From Cellvibrionaceae bacterium (GTDB lineage Bacteria; Pseudomonadota; Gammaproteobacteria; Pseudomonadales; Cellvibrionaceae): 49,800 nucleotides of DNA. The notes below the pieces were generated by a model, which was not told where the DNA came from, searched no databases, and saw nothing but the letters and a program-made list of their open reading frames with translations. Shown one piece after another: positions 16,830-28,732 of the stretch. Position numbers and translations under genes: made by a program. The stretch spans positions 1 to 49,800 of the forward strand of contig JAOXRT010000287.1 in NCBI GenBank assembly GCA_025800365.1, in the 5' to 3' direction. Within the stretch, counting starts at the first letter, position 1; the number at the start of each line of letters is the position of its first letter.

Positions 16830-18449
16830 TTATACTTTAAATTGCGCCGATACAGCGCTGAGTTGATCTGAGAATTGGCTCAAATCTTTGCTCATGTCTG
16901 AGAGATTCTCAGCGCTTTGGGCAACGCGTTGAGTGGCTTCGGTAAGAGCAGAAACATTACTTTGAATGGCGCGGCCGCTGCTGTCTTGCTGCTCGGTTGC
17001 CGCAGCAATCTGGTGGTTCATACTGGCAATAGAAGCCACGCTTCCAGAAATAGTTTGCAGGGTTACGCCAGTTTCTTGTACTTGGTCGGCATTGAGTCCA
17101 ACTTGTTGTTGGCTGCTCGACATAACATTCACGGCTTCGTTAGAAGCCAGTTCCAGCTTTTCGATAAGTTGTTGGATTTCTTGGGTAGAATCCTGAGTTT
17201 TTGAGGCGAGTGTTCTTACCTCATCAGCAACAACGGCAAAGCCTCGCCCTTGTTCACCGGCGCGTGCAGCCTCAATAGCGGCATTCAGTGCGAGTAGATT
17301 GGTTTGTTCGGCTATCACCTTAATAACATCGAGAATACCGCTGACGTTTTCAACATCCTGCTGTAGTGAGCTAATCACATTCGCAGCTGCTGTAATATCG
17401 CTGGATAAATTGCGAATCGATAAGCTGGTTTTGCTGATGTTCTCGGTTTCTGCCTTGGCATCTTGATCAGCTTCGGAAGTCGCCTCGGCTGCCGTGGCTG
17501 CTGATCCGGCGATGTTTTCGGTGCTCTGGATAAGTTCGTCCATGGCTTGAACCAACTCGCAAGATGCATCTTGTTGCTGCTGGCAGTCGTTCAGGGAAGT
17601 TCCCGCTAACTGCTTGAGGCGATCGGCAAGCTGGTTCATGGGTGCGTCGAGTTTAATCATATCGCCAACGGTGCTGTGCAGCTTCGCGATAAAGATATTA
17701 AACCAATTCACCAATTGCCCAATTTCGTCATTGCCTTGTTGGGTCAGTCGCAAGGTTAAGTCGCCATCTCCCTCAGCAATTTCTTTTAAAGAGTTTGAAA
17801 CATTGTTGATTTGTGAGGTGATTGTCCAAGTGCTAAAGCCCGTGACTAAGCTCAAAAAAATCACTAGAGCGATGCCAGCGAGTACGCCGATTTGAGAAGA
17901 GGATTCAGCATTGCTATTGGCCTGACTGATCTGTTGATTGAAGCTACTCAGGGCTTCTTCTTGTCCACTTTGAAAGGCGCTGTTTAGCTCTTTGTAGAGC
18001 TTTTCTTTGTTGCTTACCAAAGCTGGGAGGTTTTGTGGGTCAAAATCGCCACCAATCAACGCTTGGGCAAGATTGTTATTGGCATTCACAAATAACTGCA
18101 GCTGCTCCCGCTGCTGAGCAATGGCTTTGCTGTTTTGCTTTTGTAGTTGAGCTTGTTGCGCCAAGCCTTCTTGCATGGATTTATGCAAATTGTCGGCATT
18201 AGCCAAAATATCTTGGTCGGCCATGGTGACGGCTGAGTTGTAGATATCTTGCAAGCGTTCCAGCTGACTTTGTTGGCTGCTGGCAATTAGCATTGCAGGA
18301 AGCTGTTGATCACGCAGAGTGTTGAGCCGGTCAATGTTGTTATTGGAAACTGTGTATTGATAGCTCAATACTGCACTTAGCCCAATCAATGCAATGATGG
18401 GAGGGAGCATCAGTTTCATTTTAATTGATAGAAAATTTAAACCATTCAT
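16830..18449 (-). CDS. Methyl-accepting chemotaxis protein (4-helix-type sensor, HAMP, signalling domain)
   Basis: A chemoreceptor of about 539 residues. TM1 spans about residues 14-33 and TM2 about 186-206. They enclose a mostly helical, Gln/Asn/Ala-rich periplasmic domain of about 150 residues that looks like a four-helix bundle. A HAMP domain follows ([20 protein letters not shown]), then the cytoplasmic signalling hairpin with [20 protein letters not shown] and [15 protein letters not shown]. No C-terminal CheR-binding pentapeptide is seen. The frame extends upstream to a TTG at 18491, but the ATG at 18449 places TM1 as usual for the family, so I chose it; the ATG at 18467 is an alternative. 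It leads the operon with the porin-like and binding-protein-like genes. The ligand is unknown. Confidence 0.9.
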   Translation of the reverse strand: MNGLNFLSIKMKLMLPPIIALIGLSAVLSYQYTVSNNNIDRLNTLRDQQLPAMLIASSQQSQLERLQDIYNSAVTMADQDILANADNLHKSMQEGLAQQAQLQKQNSKAIAQQREQLQLFVNANNNLAQALIGGDFDPQNLPALVSNKEKLYKELNSAFQSGQEEALSSFNQQISQANSNAESSSQIGVLAGIALVIFLSLVTGFSTWTITSQINNVSNSLKEIAEGDGDLTLRLTQQGNDEIGQLVNWFNIFIAKLHSTVGDMIKLDAPMNQLADRLKQLAGTSLNDCQQQQDASCELVQAMDELIQSTENIAGSAATAAEATSEADQDAKAETENISKTSLSIRNLSSDITAAANVISSLQQDVENVSGILDVIKVIAEQTNLLALNAAIEAARAGEQGRGFAVVADEVRTLASKTQDSTQEIQQLIEKLELASNEAVNVMSSSQQQVGLNADQVQETGVTLQTISGSVASIASMNHQIAAATEQQDSSGRAIQSNVSALTEATQRVAQSAENLSDMSKDLSQFSDQLSAVSAQFKV

Positions 18450-19671
<1,222 letters not shown>

Positions 19672-19862
19672 GTATACGCTCATATCCAAAGCATTTTAGG
19701 GTCGCCAGGCCCTAAAATGGCCTCCCAAGAGCTCATAAAATGTGTTCATTAGATGGAAATCTGATGCTTTTGTAGGGTATCTATTAACAAATGCTATTGC
19801 AGCTTAATTGATGCCTGCGCCAAAATCTCGCACCATTAAAAACAAAAATGATGCGGTGATGT

Positions 19863-21581
19863 ATGGCTATAGAATTCCCCCACTCCTCTATTTACCACTA
19901 TCTAAATGCAGTGGCTCAGCAGCGTCCTGAAGCGACGGCCTTACGCTTAGTGACAGACCTCAACGACGGCTTTCAAGATATGTCGTGGAGTTATCAAGAG
20001 TTGCTGGATAATATGCGCCGGGTTGCTAGATTACTAAAGGCGAATAGCCAAGCTCAGCGTCCTGTCTGCTCCTTCTTGTTGCCAAATATACCCCAAGCTC
20101 ATGCCATCATGTGGGGGGCTGAAAGCGTTGGTGTGGCCAATCCGCTTAACCCTTTGCTTAACGAAGATGCCTTGTTACAGCTAATGGAGGCAGCCCAAAC
20201 TGATGTTTTAATTGCATTGGGGCCAAACCCGGTGAGTGATATCTGGCAAAAAGCGGAATCCGTTGCTAAGCGCTTGTCTAAGCCCGTCAAGCTGATTCCA
20301 GTGCTGTTTCCTGCCGAATCGTACGAGTTGTTCGAACAGCAACTAGCGCACTATGATGCGACTGAGCTGAGTGAAGAGGAATTACCATGCTTAGATGATA
20401 TCGCCTCTTATTTTCACACTGGTGGCACCACAGGCACGCCAAAGCTGGCTCAAAACTCTCAGCGTAATCAGCTCGCCTGTGTGGCCCTACACCATGAGAG
20501 TATGGAATTGCAGCCAGGTGATGTGGTGATGAGCGGTCTGCCGCTGTTTCATGTTGCGGGTTCGATGATTAATGGCTTGTCTTGTTTATGTGCTGGTATC
20601 GAGATTGTCCTGCCGACCATAGCAGGATTTCGTGATCCTAACGTTGTTCAAGCACACTGGCGCATGGTTGAAAAATATCGGGTTAGTGTCAGTGGTGGCA
20701 TTCCCACCTCGGTAGCTTCTATGGTGAATGTACCTGTAGATGCGGATATTAGCTCCTTAAAATATCTAATCTCGGGCGGCTCCCCGGTTCCTGCGGCGCT
20801 TTGCCATGATGTCAAAAATAAACTCGGGTTAGAGCTTTATCAAATTTATGGTATGACCGAGTGTGCCGGTGCTATCGCCATGCCGATGGTTGATAAACCT
20901 ACCGTGCCTGGAAGTGCAGGCTATGTTAGTGAACTCATTGATTTAAAAATCAATGGTGCACAAAAAGCTGGTGACAGTGGCGAGCTGCTGGTTCGTGGCG
21001 AAGTGGTATTTTCGGGCTACTTGGGTCGGGATGAAGATCCGCTGGATCAGGGCTGGTTGCACACCGGAGATCTCGGTCATATTGATGAAGATGGTTATTT
21101 GTTCATTACGGGGCGCGCAAAAGATTTGATTATTCGCAGTGGTCATAACATCGACCCAGCATTGATCGAAAACTGTTTGGAGCAACATCCAGCTGTATCT
21201 TTAGCCGCGGCGGTAGGGCGTCCAGATGCTTATGCTGGTGAGTTGCCGGTAGCTTATGTGCAGCTTTATGATGGCCACGAGGTTAGCGAAAAAGAGCTGA
21301 TGGAGTTTGCCATGGAGCATATTGCCGAGCGCCCAGCTTGCCCTAAGTTTATTGAAATTTTAGAAGCCTTGCCGGTAACTGCTGTCGGTAAGGTGCATAA
21401 GCCGAGCCTGCGTGCCGCAGCAATCGAGCGAACAGTGTCTGAATTGTTGCCCGAATTACCAGCCGCCAAGGCCCTTATTTTAGACAGTGGTGAGGTGAAG
21501 TTGACCTTTGTTGAAAGCTTATCAGATGAGCAGCAGGCATCGGCATTAAAATTGGCCGATGAATTAAATATAAAGCTGTAA
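19863..21581 (+). CDS. AMP-dependent acyl-CoA synthetase / ligase (ANL superfamily)
   Basis: A 572-residue adenylate-forming enzyme that would activate a carboxylic acid to an acyl-AMP and then to a CoA thioester. The core motifs are present in order: phosphate loop FHTGGTTGTPKLAQ (about residue 185), LPLFHVAGSM, the adenine-site motif YQIYGMTECAG (about 328), the hinge aspartate in HTGDLGHIDEDGYLFITGR (about 400), KDLIIRSGHNIDP, and the C-terminal catalytic lysine in TAVGKVHKPSLR (about 520). The phosphate loop departs slightly from the common TGTPKGV form (TGTPKLA). The protein is cytosolic with no membrane segment. The substrate (fatty, aromatic or other acid) cannot be told. It is monocistronic by spacing and converges with a Crp-type regulator. 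Confidence 0.9.
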   Translation: MAIEFPHSSIYHYLNAVAQQRPEATALRLVTDLNDGFQDMSWSYQELLDNMRRVARLLKANSQAQRPVCSFLLPNIPQAHAIMWGAESVGVANPLNPLLNEDALLQLMEAAQTDVLIALGPNPVSDIWQKAESVAKRLSKPVKLIPVLFPAESYELFEQQLAHYDATELSEEELPCLDDIASYFHTGGTTGTPKLAQNSQRNQLACVALHHESMELQPGDVVMSGLPLFHVAGSMINGLSCLCAGIEIVLPTIAGFRDPNVVQAHWRMVEKYRVSVSGGIPTSVASMVNVPVDADISSLKYLISGGSPVPAALCHDVKNKLGLELYQIYGMTECAGAIAMPMVDKPTVPGSAGYVSELIDLKINGAQKAGDSGELLVRGEVVFSGYLGRDEDPLDQGWLHTGDLGHIDEDGYLFITGRAKDLIIRSGHNIDPALIENCLEQHPAVSLAAAVGRPDAYAGELPVAYVQLYDGHEVSEKELMEFAMEHIAERPACPKFIEILEALPVTAVGKVHKPSLRAAAIERTVSELLPELPAAKALILDSGEVKLTFVESLSDEQQASALKLADELNIKL

Positions 21582-21745
21582 TAGAGCTTTAGAGAGCCCT
21601 TTGTGTATAGCCGTTTTTGAAAGGGGTACACAAAGGGCATCCAAGAATTGCCTTTTCTGCCTCAAAAACTAGCCGAGACTTTGCAAGGATTTTAAAAAGA
21701 CTTTTGCAAGGATCTTAATAGAGATGTTAAAAAAGAAGGTTGCTG

Positions 21746-22321
21746 CTAGCTTTTTAGCTTCGCCTTTATTCGCGACAAGCTAACCGCGTCCATGCCAAGG
21801 TAGCTGGCGATATGGTATTGCGCGAGGCGTTCGGTAATCCATGACTCATTGCTTAGCAGCCATTGATAGCGTTCTTCGCCCGACTTTGTTAACAATACAG
21901 CTTCGCGTTGTTCGTTACGCAAAAAAAGCTCACGAGTCGTGTGGTCGAGCATTTCTTGAATGCTAGGATTATTCTCAATTTTGCGCAGAGCGCTGATGGG
22001 CATTTCCCAGAGCAGACTATCTTCAAGGGCTTGGATCTCATAGGGGCATTCACCTTGATTGAGCCATGCGCTTAGAGATCCAGCCAGTTGTCCTTCCCTA
22101 AAAAAGTTCTTATTTCTCTCGCGTCCTTGAGCGCTTGGATAATATTGTCTTAATAAGCCTTTTAGAATGATGTAGCAGAATTGAGGTTTGCTGTTTGCGG
22201 CCAAAAGCTGGGTGCCAGCACTGACGTTTCTCTCTTGCCCGATATCTTCCAGCAAAGGCCACAGAGTAGGGCTAGAGAGCGCTGGGCTTAGTCTATAGCG
22301 AGATAATAAATCCGTACTCAT
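21746..22321 (-). CDS. Crp/Fnr-family transcriptional regulator
   Basis: A 191-residue regulator with an N-terminal cyclic-nucleotide-binding-like beta roll (about residues 20-115, with VSAGTQLLAANSKPQFCYII and FFREGQLAGSL) and a C-terminal helix-turn-helix that ends AQYHIASYLGMDAVSLSRIK. The dimerisation helix is around residues 120-145. There are no Fnr-type N-terminal cysteines, and the residues that bind cAMP phosphate in Crp are not evident, so the effector is unknown. It is convergent with the acyl-CoA synthetase and lies directly downstream of the autotransporter gene on the same strand (106 nt gap with a terminator between). Control of either neighbour is possible but not shown. Confidence 0.88.
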   Translation of the reverse strand: MSTDLLSRYRLSPALSSPTLWPLLEDIGQERNVSAGTQLLAANSKPQFCYIILKGLLRQYYPSAQGRERNKNFFREGQLAGSLSAWLNQGECPYEIQALEDSLLWEMPISALRKIENNPSIQEMLDHTTRELFLRNEQREAVLLTKSGEERYQWLLSNESWITERLAQYHIASYLGMDAVSLSRIKAKLKS

Positions 22322-22380
22322 GGTTTCACTGCTGATCGATTGGGAGTGGCAGTTTAAATCAGACTGCTAATGCGAACAAT

Positions 22381-22405
22381 AAAAAAGCCGCCCATTGGGC
22401 GGCTT
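22381..22405 (-). terminator. Rho-independent terminator of the autotransporter gene
   Basis: The 9-bp stem AAGCCGCCC / GGGCGGCTT with a 3-nt loop is followed on the minus strand by a T-run. It starts 22 nt after the stop codon of the minus-strand gene at 22428-25271. Confidence 0.88.
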
Positions 22406-22427
22406 ATAAAGTTCTTACAAATTGACC

Positions 22428-25271
22428 TTAAAACTTTAACTCGTAACGCATACCAAAACTTAGCTCGGCGGAGCTAATATTGCTGGCACCTGCTAAGTAG
22501 CGATAATCAACAAAACCTGAAAGGCCGTGCTGGAATTGAGCGGCTAAGGCCACGTTAAAGCTCATGTAGCTTTTATCGATTGCATCGGTTCTTACCACCA
22601 TAGGAGCAAGTGGGCTATTGCTGTCGCCAAAGGGATCGTGCACAAATGCGGCAATGACTTGGTTTTCATCGTTTTTAATATCACGATAATAATTGCCATT
22701 AAATTGCGCAGTTAAAACACCCCAGTCGCGCAGCATAGTGTATGAGCTATGCCAACCTAAGCTGGCACTTTGTACGCTGGCTTCTTGCCTGCCGTAAGCT
22801 AGCTCTAAGCCGCTGCTGCCACGCTCATTAAATTGATCGATGTTGGTTTTGTTGTAAGAAACACCAAGATTTGGACCAATAATGAATGGGCCTTTTATAA
22901 AATCGTAGCCTGCATCGAAGGTGGCCAATAACTGGCGGCCGCTGGTGCTGGAATCGATTTGGGCATTAACCTGGCCAAACATATCCTTGTATTCGACGCG
23001 GCGCAGCATATCGTAATCGCTGTTGCCACGGGTAACACTGACATCGATATAGTAGTTCTTATCATCATAATAAGAGCCATAAGCGGTTATAAATTGGCTT
23101 TCGGCATCCATGGTGCCGCCATTTTGTTTGTAGTCTAAATCGGTATCAGCGAAGCCAATTGCTAGCCCGGCGACTGCATTATCGGTAATGCGATAATCCA
23201 TACCCATGGTTAAACCTTTTACATCTAGGTCATAACCATTCTGCGCATCGGTTTTGTCTTTATCGCCGTAGAGAATATTACCATTTAAGAAAACCCCCCA
23301 GCGTGAGCTTTCTAATAGGTAAGTGTCTTCATCGCCACTGGCTGCGCCACCGAGTTTGCTGCTTAGAGCGCTAGCGAGTAGATTACCATTCAATGTGCCA
23401 CTGTCGGTTTGAATATTTAAACCGCTAAGGTCGATACCGCTGCCGCCGCGACGTAATTGGGTTAAGCGAGTGCGGATATTGCTTTGTTGTACACTGGCAA
23501 AATCGGTCGATGTAGACAGTAGTGCGGCAACCTCTTCACCGGCAATAGCTTGCAAAGCAGCAGCCTGATCTTCATCACTAAGATCGGGGTCCAATAATCC
23601 ATTACAGCGGGTGAGCAAATTTTTCTGGGCGCCAGACAATGGGTTTAACTGATCAGCTTCTGCGAGCCTAGGACAAAGGTTGTCGAGGCTTTCCGCTAAG
23701 CTGCGCTCGTTGCGGTCAATGCCGGGCGTTGTTGCCAGTTTATCTTGGTTGGCACTCTGTTGTTCTTTAACCAATACATTTAAGATTTTTTCTGAAATCA
23801 AGCCGGCTTTGTTGGTGATTCGTGCCGTCACTTGGTTGTTGCCGACAGGTAGCAATGCGCTTGTTTTGATGCCGTTGGCGATCACTTCACCGTCGAATAT
23901 CCATTCAACGGTATCGATCTCGCTATTGAGTGAGCTGGAGTTGGAAGCGTCGAGATTGACCTCAACCTCACCATCGCCATCAAAGTCGGTAACTTCAATG
24001 TCAGCCCCTACGTCCACATTCGGAGCTTGTGGGTCTCGAACATCAGCAATTTTTAGCTCGACGGATTTTTGATTGCCAAGTAGAGCCCCACCGGTGGGAT
24101 TACTTAGCTCTACAAAAAAGGATTCGGTTTCTTCTTGCAGTAGATCTTTTTTGATGGTGATTGAGACAGTTTTGTCTTGGCTATCGCCATCGCCCCAGCT
24201 CAATATACCTTGGCTACTTTGAAAATCGAGGTCCGCGGAGGCGGTATCGGCTAGGGTTTGATAGCTGACGCTGATGTCACCCGCTGCTCCATCGCTGCGT
24301 TGAGCTTTGAGTGTTATGGTTCCACTGTCCTCAGTAAGGCTTAGTTGAGATTGAGTCCACTGAATAGTTCCGGGGGGTTCAGGGTCGTCTTCATTAATAG
24401 TTATTTGAAATGTCAAAGGTGCATTCACTGGAATGTCGACGTCAAGCTGGGTAAGTTCGACTTGAAATGTCTCATCACCTTCAAATTTTTTATCGTCAAT
24501 AATTGGGATGACAACCGTTTTTTGACTGCTATCACCGGCAGGCCAAACTACAGTTTGGCTAACAGCCTGATAATCTTCCCCAGATTTCGCACTGCCATCA
24601 AGAGTGTTTACTTCAAGTGCTATATCGCTGTTGCCGGCTTGGCTTAGGGAAAAGTTTAATGTAGCTTGCCCTGCGTTTTCATCGACCGAGGTTTGTAAAT
24701 TGGCATTGATCTCGGGGTCCAGCTCATCAGCGGTAAAGTTTAATACAACGTCGCAGCTAGGGTCGCTAAGACAGAAAACTGAGCTGACCACCATTTCGTA
24801 GCTGCCTGCAACAGGAGTAAAGCTAAACACAAACTGTGATTGGTTGCTTCCACCGCCTGGGACTGAAGCTTGCGATGTAATAAAGTCGATTCCTGGGATG
24901 TTTCTTTTGGAGTTAGTGCGTTTTTTGAGTGGTGAGCCACTATTCCCGTCAACTGAGCCACAGTCATAACCGCCGGTAGGTGTTGGGTCTCCTGGTTGGC
25001 CTTGTCCCTCTCTTTCACCATCGAATGGCACGAATGTACAGTTCGGGTCGCTGGTTTGCCAATCTGGAATGCTCGGGCCGCTGATGTGAATAAAGTCTAC
25101 GGCCGCAATCTGAGGGCTAATATCCTGGTTTTCCAAGATTACCGTTAACTGCACCGGCTGCCCTGCAATAATCGGGCTAGAAAGGGTTGCGGAATTAATA
25201 ACAACTTGAGCGTGAGAGTAGGACCCTAATATAAGCAATAGGAATGCTGTTACAACTTTGTATAACTTCAT
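22428..25271 (-). CDS. Autotransporter-domain surface protein with Calx-beta repeats
   Basis: A 947-residue exported protein. A signal peptide (about residues 1-21, ending SHA) leads into an N-terminal beta domain with a few cysteines. Two Calx-beta-type domains follow (about 195-300, e.g. VDENAGQATLNFSLSQAG, and about 305-410, e.g. LTEDSGTITLKAQ). Next come an Ig/PKD-like domain (about 415-500) and a helical stretch resembling the linker of autotransporters (LSDEDQAAALQAIAGEEVAA). The C-terminal barrel runs from about residue 660 (WGVFLNGNILYGDKDKTD) to the terminal F of MRYELKF. This is the layout of type Va-like autotransporter proteins. Calx-beta domains bind calcium, so folding after export may be calcium dependent. 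It probably acts in adhesion; no protease motif was seen. It has its own terminator. Confidence 0.85.
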   Translation of the reverse strand: MKLYKVVTAFLLLILGSYSHAQVVINSATLSSPIIAGQPVQLTVILENQDISPQIAAVDFIHISGPSIPDWQTSDPNCTFVPFDGEREGQGQPGDPTPTGGYDCGSVDGNSGSPLKKRTNSKRNIPGIDFITSQASVPGGGSNQSQFVFSFTPVAGSYEMVVSSVFCLSDPSCDVVLNFTADELDPEINANLQTSVDENAGQATLNFSLSQAGNSDIALEVNTLDGSAKSGEDYQAVSQTVVWPAGDSSQKTVVIPIIDDKKFEGDETFQVELTQLDVDIPVNAPLTFQITINEDDPEPPGTIQWTQSQLSLTEDSGTITLKAQRSDGAAGDISVSYQTLADTASADLDFQSSQGILSWGDGDSQDKTVSITIKKDLLQEETESFFVELSNPTGGALLGNQKSVELKIADVRDPQAPNVDVGADIEVTDFDGDGEVEVNLDASNSSSLNSEIDTVEWIFDGEVIANGIKTSALLPVGNNQVTARITNKAGLISEKILNVLVKEQQSANQDKLATTPGIDRNERSLAESLDNLCPRLAEADQLNPLSGAQKNLLTRCNGLLDPDLSDEDQAAALQAIAGEEVAALLSTSTDFASVQQSNIRTRLTQLRRGGSGIDLSGLNIQTDSGTLNGNLLASALSSKLGGAASGDEDTYLLESSRWGVFLNGNILYGDKDKTDAQNGYDLDVKGLTMGMDYRITDNAVAGLAIGFADTDLDYKQNGGTMDAESQFITAYGSYYDDKNYYIDVSVTRGNSDYDMLRRVEYKDMFGQVNAQIDSSTSGRQLLATFDAGYDFIKGPFIIGPNLGVSYNKTNIDQFNERGSSGLELAYGRQEASVQSASLGWHSSYTMLRDWGVLTAQFNGNYYRDIKNDENQVIAAFVHDPFGDSNSPLAPMVVRTDAIDKSYMSFNVALAAQFQHGLSGFVDYRYLAGASNISSAELSFGMRYELKF

Positions 25272-25614
25272 CTGAGATCAGGCCATCGAGGTTGATTTAT
25301 TAGTATCAGCTAAGTTAGCTGCTGCATGTGGCGCTAATATTATGCCGTGTGTACGATATAAATGCTAAGCACAAAATCTAGCTATTGCGCCTCATTCATC
25401 TTTTCGTTCTTTGATAACCATTGGGCAGATTTAGCCCTCAATTGCTAATTACTACTAAAGTTTTCCTTCGGTCTGTAGATATTAATACTTGCACGCGCAA
25501 AATTTGCCTTGGCAATTTGCTGCTTTGCTTTTAAGTAAGTTAGCGGTTGCTTATGCGTAATCGGTGATACCTGTGGGTAGCCAGGTAGACCTGGGCCTAT
25601 TGATGGAGTCTAGA
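25272..25614. other. Intergenic region between divergent autotransporter and chemoreceptor
   Basis: About 343 bp that must contain two divergent promoters. I see no convincing operator, hairpin or small gene. Confidence 0.4.
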
Positions 25615-27165
25615 ATGAAAAGTTTATCGCTCAAGTGGAAGGTGCTTCTGGGTGTGACATTAACCAGCATGGCTGCAGTGATTGTAGTGAGTGCTGTGTC
25701 GGTGATTACTCAGATTGCTCATATTGAAGAAGAATTAGAACGTTTTGCAGAAACCATCGAAATGGTAGTGGGAGGTAGTGCCTCAGGAGCCTTAGCATTT
25801 GATGATAAAGCGACTACCCGCGAGATTTTGAACAATCTAAGCAAGAGTGATCGCATTAACTCTTCGGTGATATATGGCGGCGATGGGATGCCATTTGCTT
25901 GGTTTGAAAAGGGCAAGGGCACCAAGGGTAAAGCGATACCGAGTGGTGCGCCAACTTCTTTAAATACGGCCTTTGTTGATCACGAAACGGCCCACGAATT
26001 TCGTATGGCCGAGCCGATTGAGGCCGATGGCGAAAAGCTCGGCTTTATTTATATTGCGGTGAGTCGCGACGAGGTGACTGTCGCCAAAGATGAGGCTGTT
26101 CAGAGTGCAGGCCTTTCGGTGCTGATTATCTCAGTCTTAGCGGCGATTGTTTCACTGTTTATTTCTAGAGCTATTGTACGCCCAGTAGTGGGTGTATCTG
26201 ACGCATTGCAAGATATGGCAGAAGGTAATGGCGATTTAACCCTACGTTTGCCGGATGACGGGCGTGATGAGATTGGTACTCTTTGTACCAACTTCAATAC
26301 CTTTATTGAGCGCTTGCATGGCACGATTTCGGGCTTCTCAAATAACGCCATGGAGCTGGATCGCCATGCGAACCAGGTGTCTCAGTTGGCTCGCGAGACT
26401 GAGAAAGGAGTGGCCAACCAACAAGCGGATATCAACCAGGTAGTTGATGCGGTGCGTGAGATGTCCTCGGTAGTAGACGATGTGGCTCGTAACGTTACCG
26501 AGGCAGCCGAGAATGCCCATTCAGCAGATCAAGAATCGACGAGTGGTCGTGAGGTCGTTGGCGATACAAAAGTTCAAATCGAGCGCTTGGCTCAAGATAT
26601 TCATGGTGCCGCTGAGGTTATCGATCAGCTGCGTCAAGGCACGGAAGATATCGGTACTGTATTGGATGTGATTCGGGGTATTGCCGAGCAAACCAATTTG
26701 CTGGCGCTAAATGCCGCTATTGAGGCAGCACGAGCCGGCGAGCAAGGGCGCGGATTCGCAGTAGTTGCGGATGAGGTGCGCACCTTGGCCTCTAGAACCC
26801 AGTCCTCTACTGAAGAGATTCAGGACATGATCGAGCGCCTGCAAGGTGGTGCTCGCGAGGCGGTACAACGCATGGAGCAGGGGCGTAAGCAGGCTGCTGA
26901 AGCAGTTAAGCATTCTGAAGCGGCCAGCGAGTCTCTGGTATCGATTACGGGTGGCGTAGCGTCTATTCGCTCCAAAACCGATCAAATAGCCAGCGCCACC
27001 GAAGAGCAGGGTGCCGCCAATAACGAGATCGAACGCAATATGGAGAATATTGCGGTGGTCTCTAGACAGGCGGCCTCGGGCTCAGCGGCTATCTCATCCA
27101 GTATTGATGAGCTGGCTGAAATGGCGGCTGCTATGAAGTCTACGCTCGGTCAGTTTAAAATCTAA
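25615..27165 (+). CDS. Methyl-accepting chemotaxis protein with CHASE8-like sensor domain
   Basis: A 516-residue chemoreceptor. I chose the ATG at 25615 because GGAG (25605-25608) is correctly spaced; the frame runs 17 codons further upstream without support. TM1 lies about residues 9-32. It is followed by a periplasmic domain of about 130 residues resembling CHASE8 ([19 protein letters not shown], then [19 protein letters not shown]). TM2 (about 168-188) is next, then HAMP ([19 protein letters not shown]) and the signalling hairpin ([35 protein letters not shown]). It is monocistronic with a terminator at 27289-27328. The periplasmic domain differs from that of the receptor at 16830-18449, so the two should sense different cues. 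Confidence 0.92.
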   Translation: MKSLSLKWKVLLGVTLTSMAAVIVVSAVSVITQIAHIEEELERFAETIEMVVGGSASGALAFDDKATTREILNNLSKSDRINSSVIYGGDGMPFAWFEKGKGTKGKAIPSGAPTSLNTAFVDHETAHEFRMAEPIEADGEKLGFIYIAVSRDEVTVAKDEAVQSAGLSVLIISVLAAIVSLFISRAIVRPVVGVSDALQDMAEGNGDLTLRLPDDGRDEIGTLCTNFNTFIERLHGTISGFSNNAMELDRHANQVSQLARETEKGVANQQADINQVVDAVREMSSVVDDVARNVTEAAENAHSADQESTSGREVVGDTKVQIERLAQDIHGAAEVIDQLRQGTEDIGTVLDVIRGIAEQTNLLALNAAIEAARAGEQGRGFAVVADEVRTLASRTQSSTEEIQDMIERLQGGAREAVQRMEQGRKQAAEAVKHSEAASESLVSITGGVASIRSKTDQIASATEEQGAANNEIERNMENIAVVSRQAASGSAAISSSIDELAEMAAAMKSTLGQFKI

Positions 27166-27542
27166 AAAGCTTGTTAATTCGCTGTTAACGGAATGGACAA
27201 ATAGGGGGGCTTTGCCGTAGAATGCACAGTTAGATTGCAATAGGCCATTGGCCCACAACCCGCTGGAAAAGCGATGGCGAATTTTAATAAAAAGCGAGAT
27301 GAGACCAACTGTTTCATCTCGCTTTTTTGCGACTTACGCCAGGCAAAAAACCACATTTCACGTCATGTTTGTAAGACAGTGGCTCACGCCACTCACTGTG
27401 CACCCAAGGATGCGCAGCGCTAGCCCTCGGTCTAGTGATTACTGGCAAGTAGACACTTATTGGTGGTATTCAGTGAAGGTTGCTGCGCTCTTGGTTGATT
27501 GCTGAGCTATGTGATTACCCCCTACTGGAGGCTGCCTGTTTA
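27166..27542. other. Intergenic region upstream of carA
   Basis: This stretch of about 377 bp holds the chemoreceptor terminator (27289-27328) and a small perfect hairpin AGTGGC-TCAC-GCCACT at 27378-27393. The carA promoter must lie in the remaining part, but no ArgR or pyrimidine-responsive site could be recognised by eye. Confidence 0.45.
27289..27328 (+). terminator. Rho-independent terminator after the chemoreceptor gene
   Basis: A 14-bp perfect stem AAAAAGCGAGATGA / TCATCTCGCTTTTT with a 10-11 nt loop and a trailing T-run. Confidence 0.88.
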
Positions 27543-28688
27543 ATGAGCCCTTTATTGCGCAATAATTCTCGGCCCGCCATTCTTGTTTTAGAAGATGGCA
27601 GTATCTTTCGCGGCAGTGCCATTGGCGCTGATGGACAAGCAGTCGGTGAGGTGGTGTTTAACACTGCTATCACGGGCTACCAAGAGATCCTTACCGATCC
27701 TTCCTACGCTAAGCAAATTGTTACCTTAACCTACCCTCATATTGGTAGTGTGGGTGTAACTAAAGAAGACGAAGAGTGCGACAAAATTTGGGCGACAGGC
27801 CTAGTGATTCGCGACCTTCCTTTGTTGGCCTCTAATTTCCGCAAAGAAGAAGATTTGGATGCTTACCTTAAGCGCCACAATATTCTAGGTATTGCCGATA
27901 TCGATACTCGTCGCTTGACTCGCTTGCTGCGCGACAAAGGTTCTTTAAAAGGCTGCATTATGGCGGGCGAGCTTAATGAAGAAGCTGCCCTGGCCGCCGC
28001 CAAAGACTTCTCTGGCTTGAAGGGTTTGGATCTCGCCAAAGAAGTAACCACAGCTGAAAGCTACGCTTGGAATGAAGGCAGTTGGCAGTTGGGTAAGGGC
28101 CATGTAGAGCAGACCGAGAAGCGCTTTAAAGTTGTGGCTTATGACTACGGAGTGAAGCGCAATATTCTTCGTATGCTGGCTGATCGCGGTTGTGATCTAA
28201 CTGTAGTACCGGCTAAAACGCCGGCGAGCGAAGTATTGGCCATGAATCCAGATGGTGTTTTCCTTTCTAATGGCCCAGGTGATCCAGAGCCGTGTGATTA
28301 TGCGATCGAAGCTATCCAGGAAATCTTACAGACTGAAATTCCAGTATTTGGTATCTGTTTAGGTCATCAGTTGTTAGCTTTGGCCTCTGGTGCTAAAACC
28401 GTGAAAATGGGCCATGGCCATCACGGTGGCAACCACCCAGTACAAAACATAGATGATCAGACAGTGTTGATTACCAGTCAAAACCACGGTTTTGCGGTTG
28501 ACGAAGACAGCTTGCCTGAAAATCTACGTGCGACTCACAAATCCTTGTTTGATGGCACTTTGCAGGGCATCCACCGTACCGATAAGCCGGCATTTAGCTT
28601 CCAGGGTCACCCTGAGGCGAGCCCTGGTCCGCACGATGCAGCGCCATTGTTTGACCACTTTATTGAATTGATGGAAGCCGCCCAATAA
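27543..28688 (+). CDS. carA: Carbamoyl-phosphate synthase small (glutaminase) subunit CarA
   Basis: CarA hydrolyses glutamine and channels ammonia to CarB for carbamoyl phosphate, which feeds arginine and pyrimidine synthesis. The 381-residue protein has an N-terminal domain starting [18 protein letters not shown] and containing [18 protein letters not shown] class I glutaminase domain follows, with the nucleophile in [11 protein letters not shown] (about residue 268) and the His/Glu pair in [11 protein letters not shown] near the end; all catalytic residues are present. The ATG at 27543 is preceded by GGAGG 11-16 nt upstream; the open frame starts 21 codons earlier without family support. 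It lies 44 nt upstream of carB. Confidence 0.98.
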   Translation: MSPLLRNNSRPAILVLEDGSIFRGSAIGADGQAVGEVVFNTAITGYQEILTDPSYAKQIVTLTYPHIGSVGVTKEDEECDKIWATGLVIRDLPLLASNFRKEEDLDAYLKRHNILGIADIDTRRLTRLLRDKGSLKGCIMAGELNEEAALAAAKDFSGLKGLDLAKEVTTAESYAWNEGSWQLGKGHVEQTEKRFKVVAYDYGVKRNILRMLADRGCDLTVVPAKTPASEVLAMNPDGVFLSNGPGDPEPCDYAIEAIQEILQTEIPVFGICLGHQLLALASGAKTVKMGHGHHGGNHPVQNIDDQTVLITSQNHGFAVDEDSLPENLRATHKSLFDGTLQGIHRTDKPAFSFQGHPEASPGPHDAAPLFDHFIELMEAAQ

Positions 28689-28732
28689 GGGCCTGCTTAA
28701 GCTAGAACGCTATTACTTAGGTAAGAAGAAAG

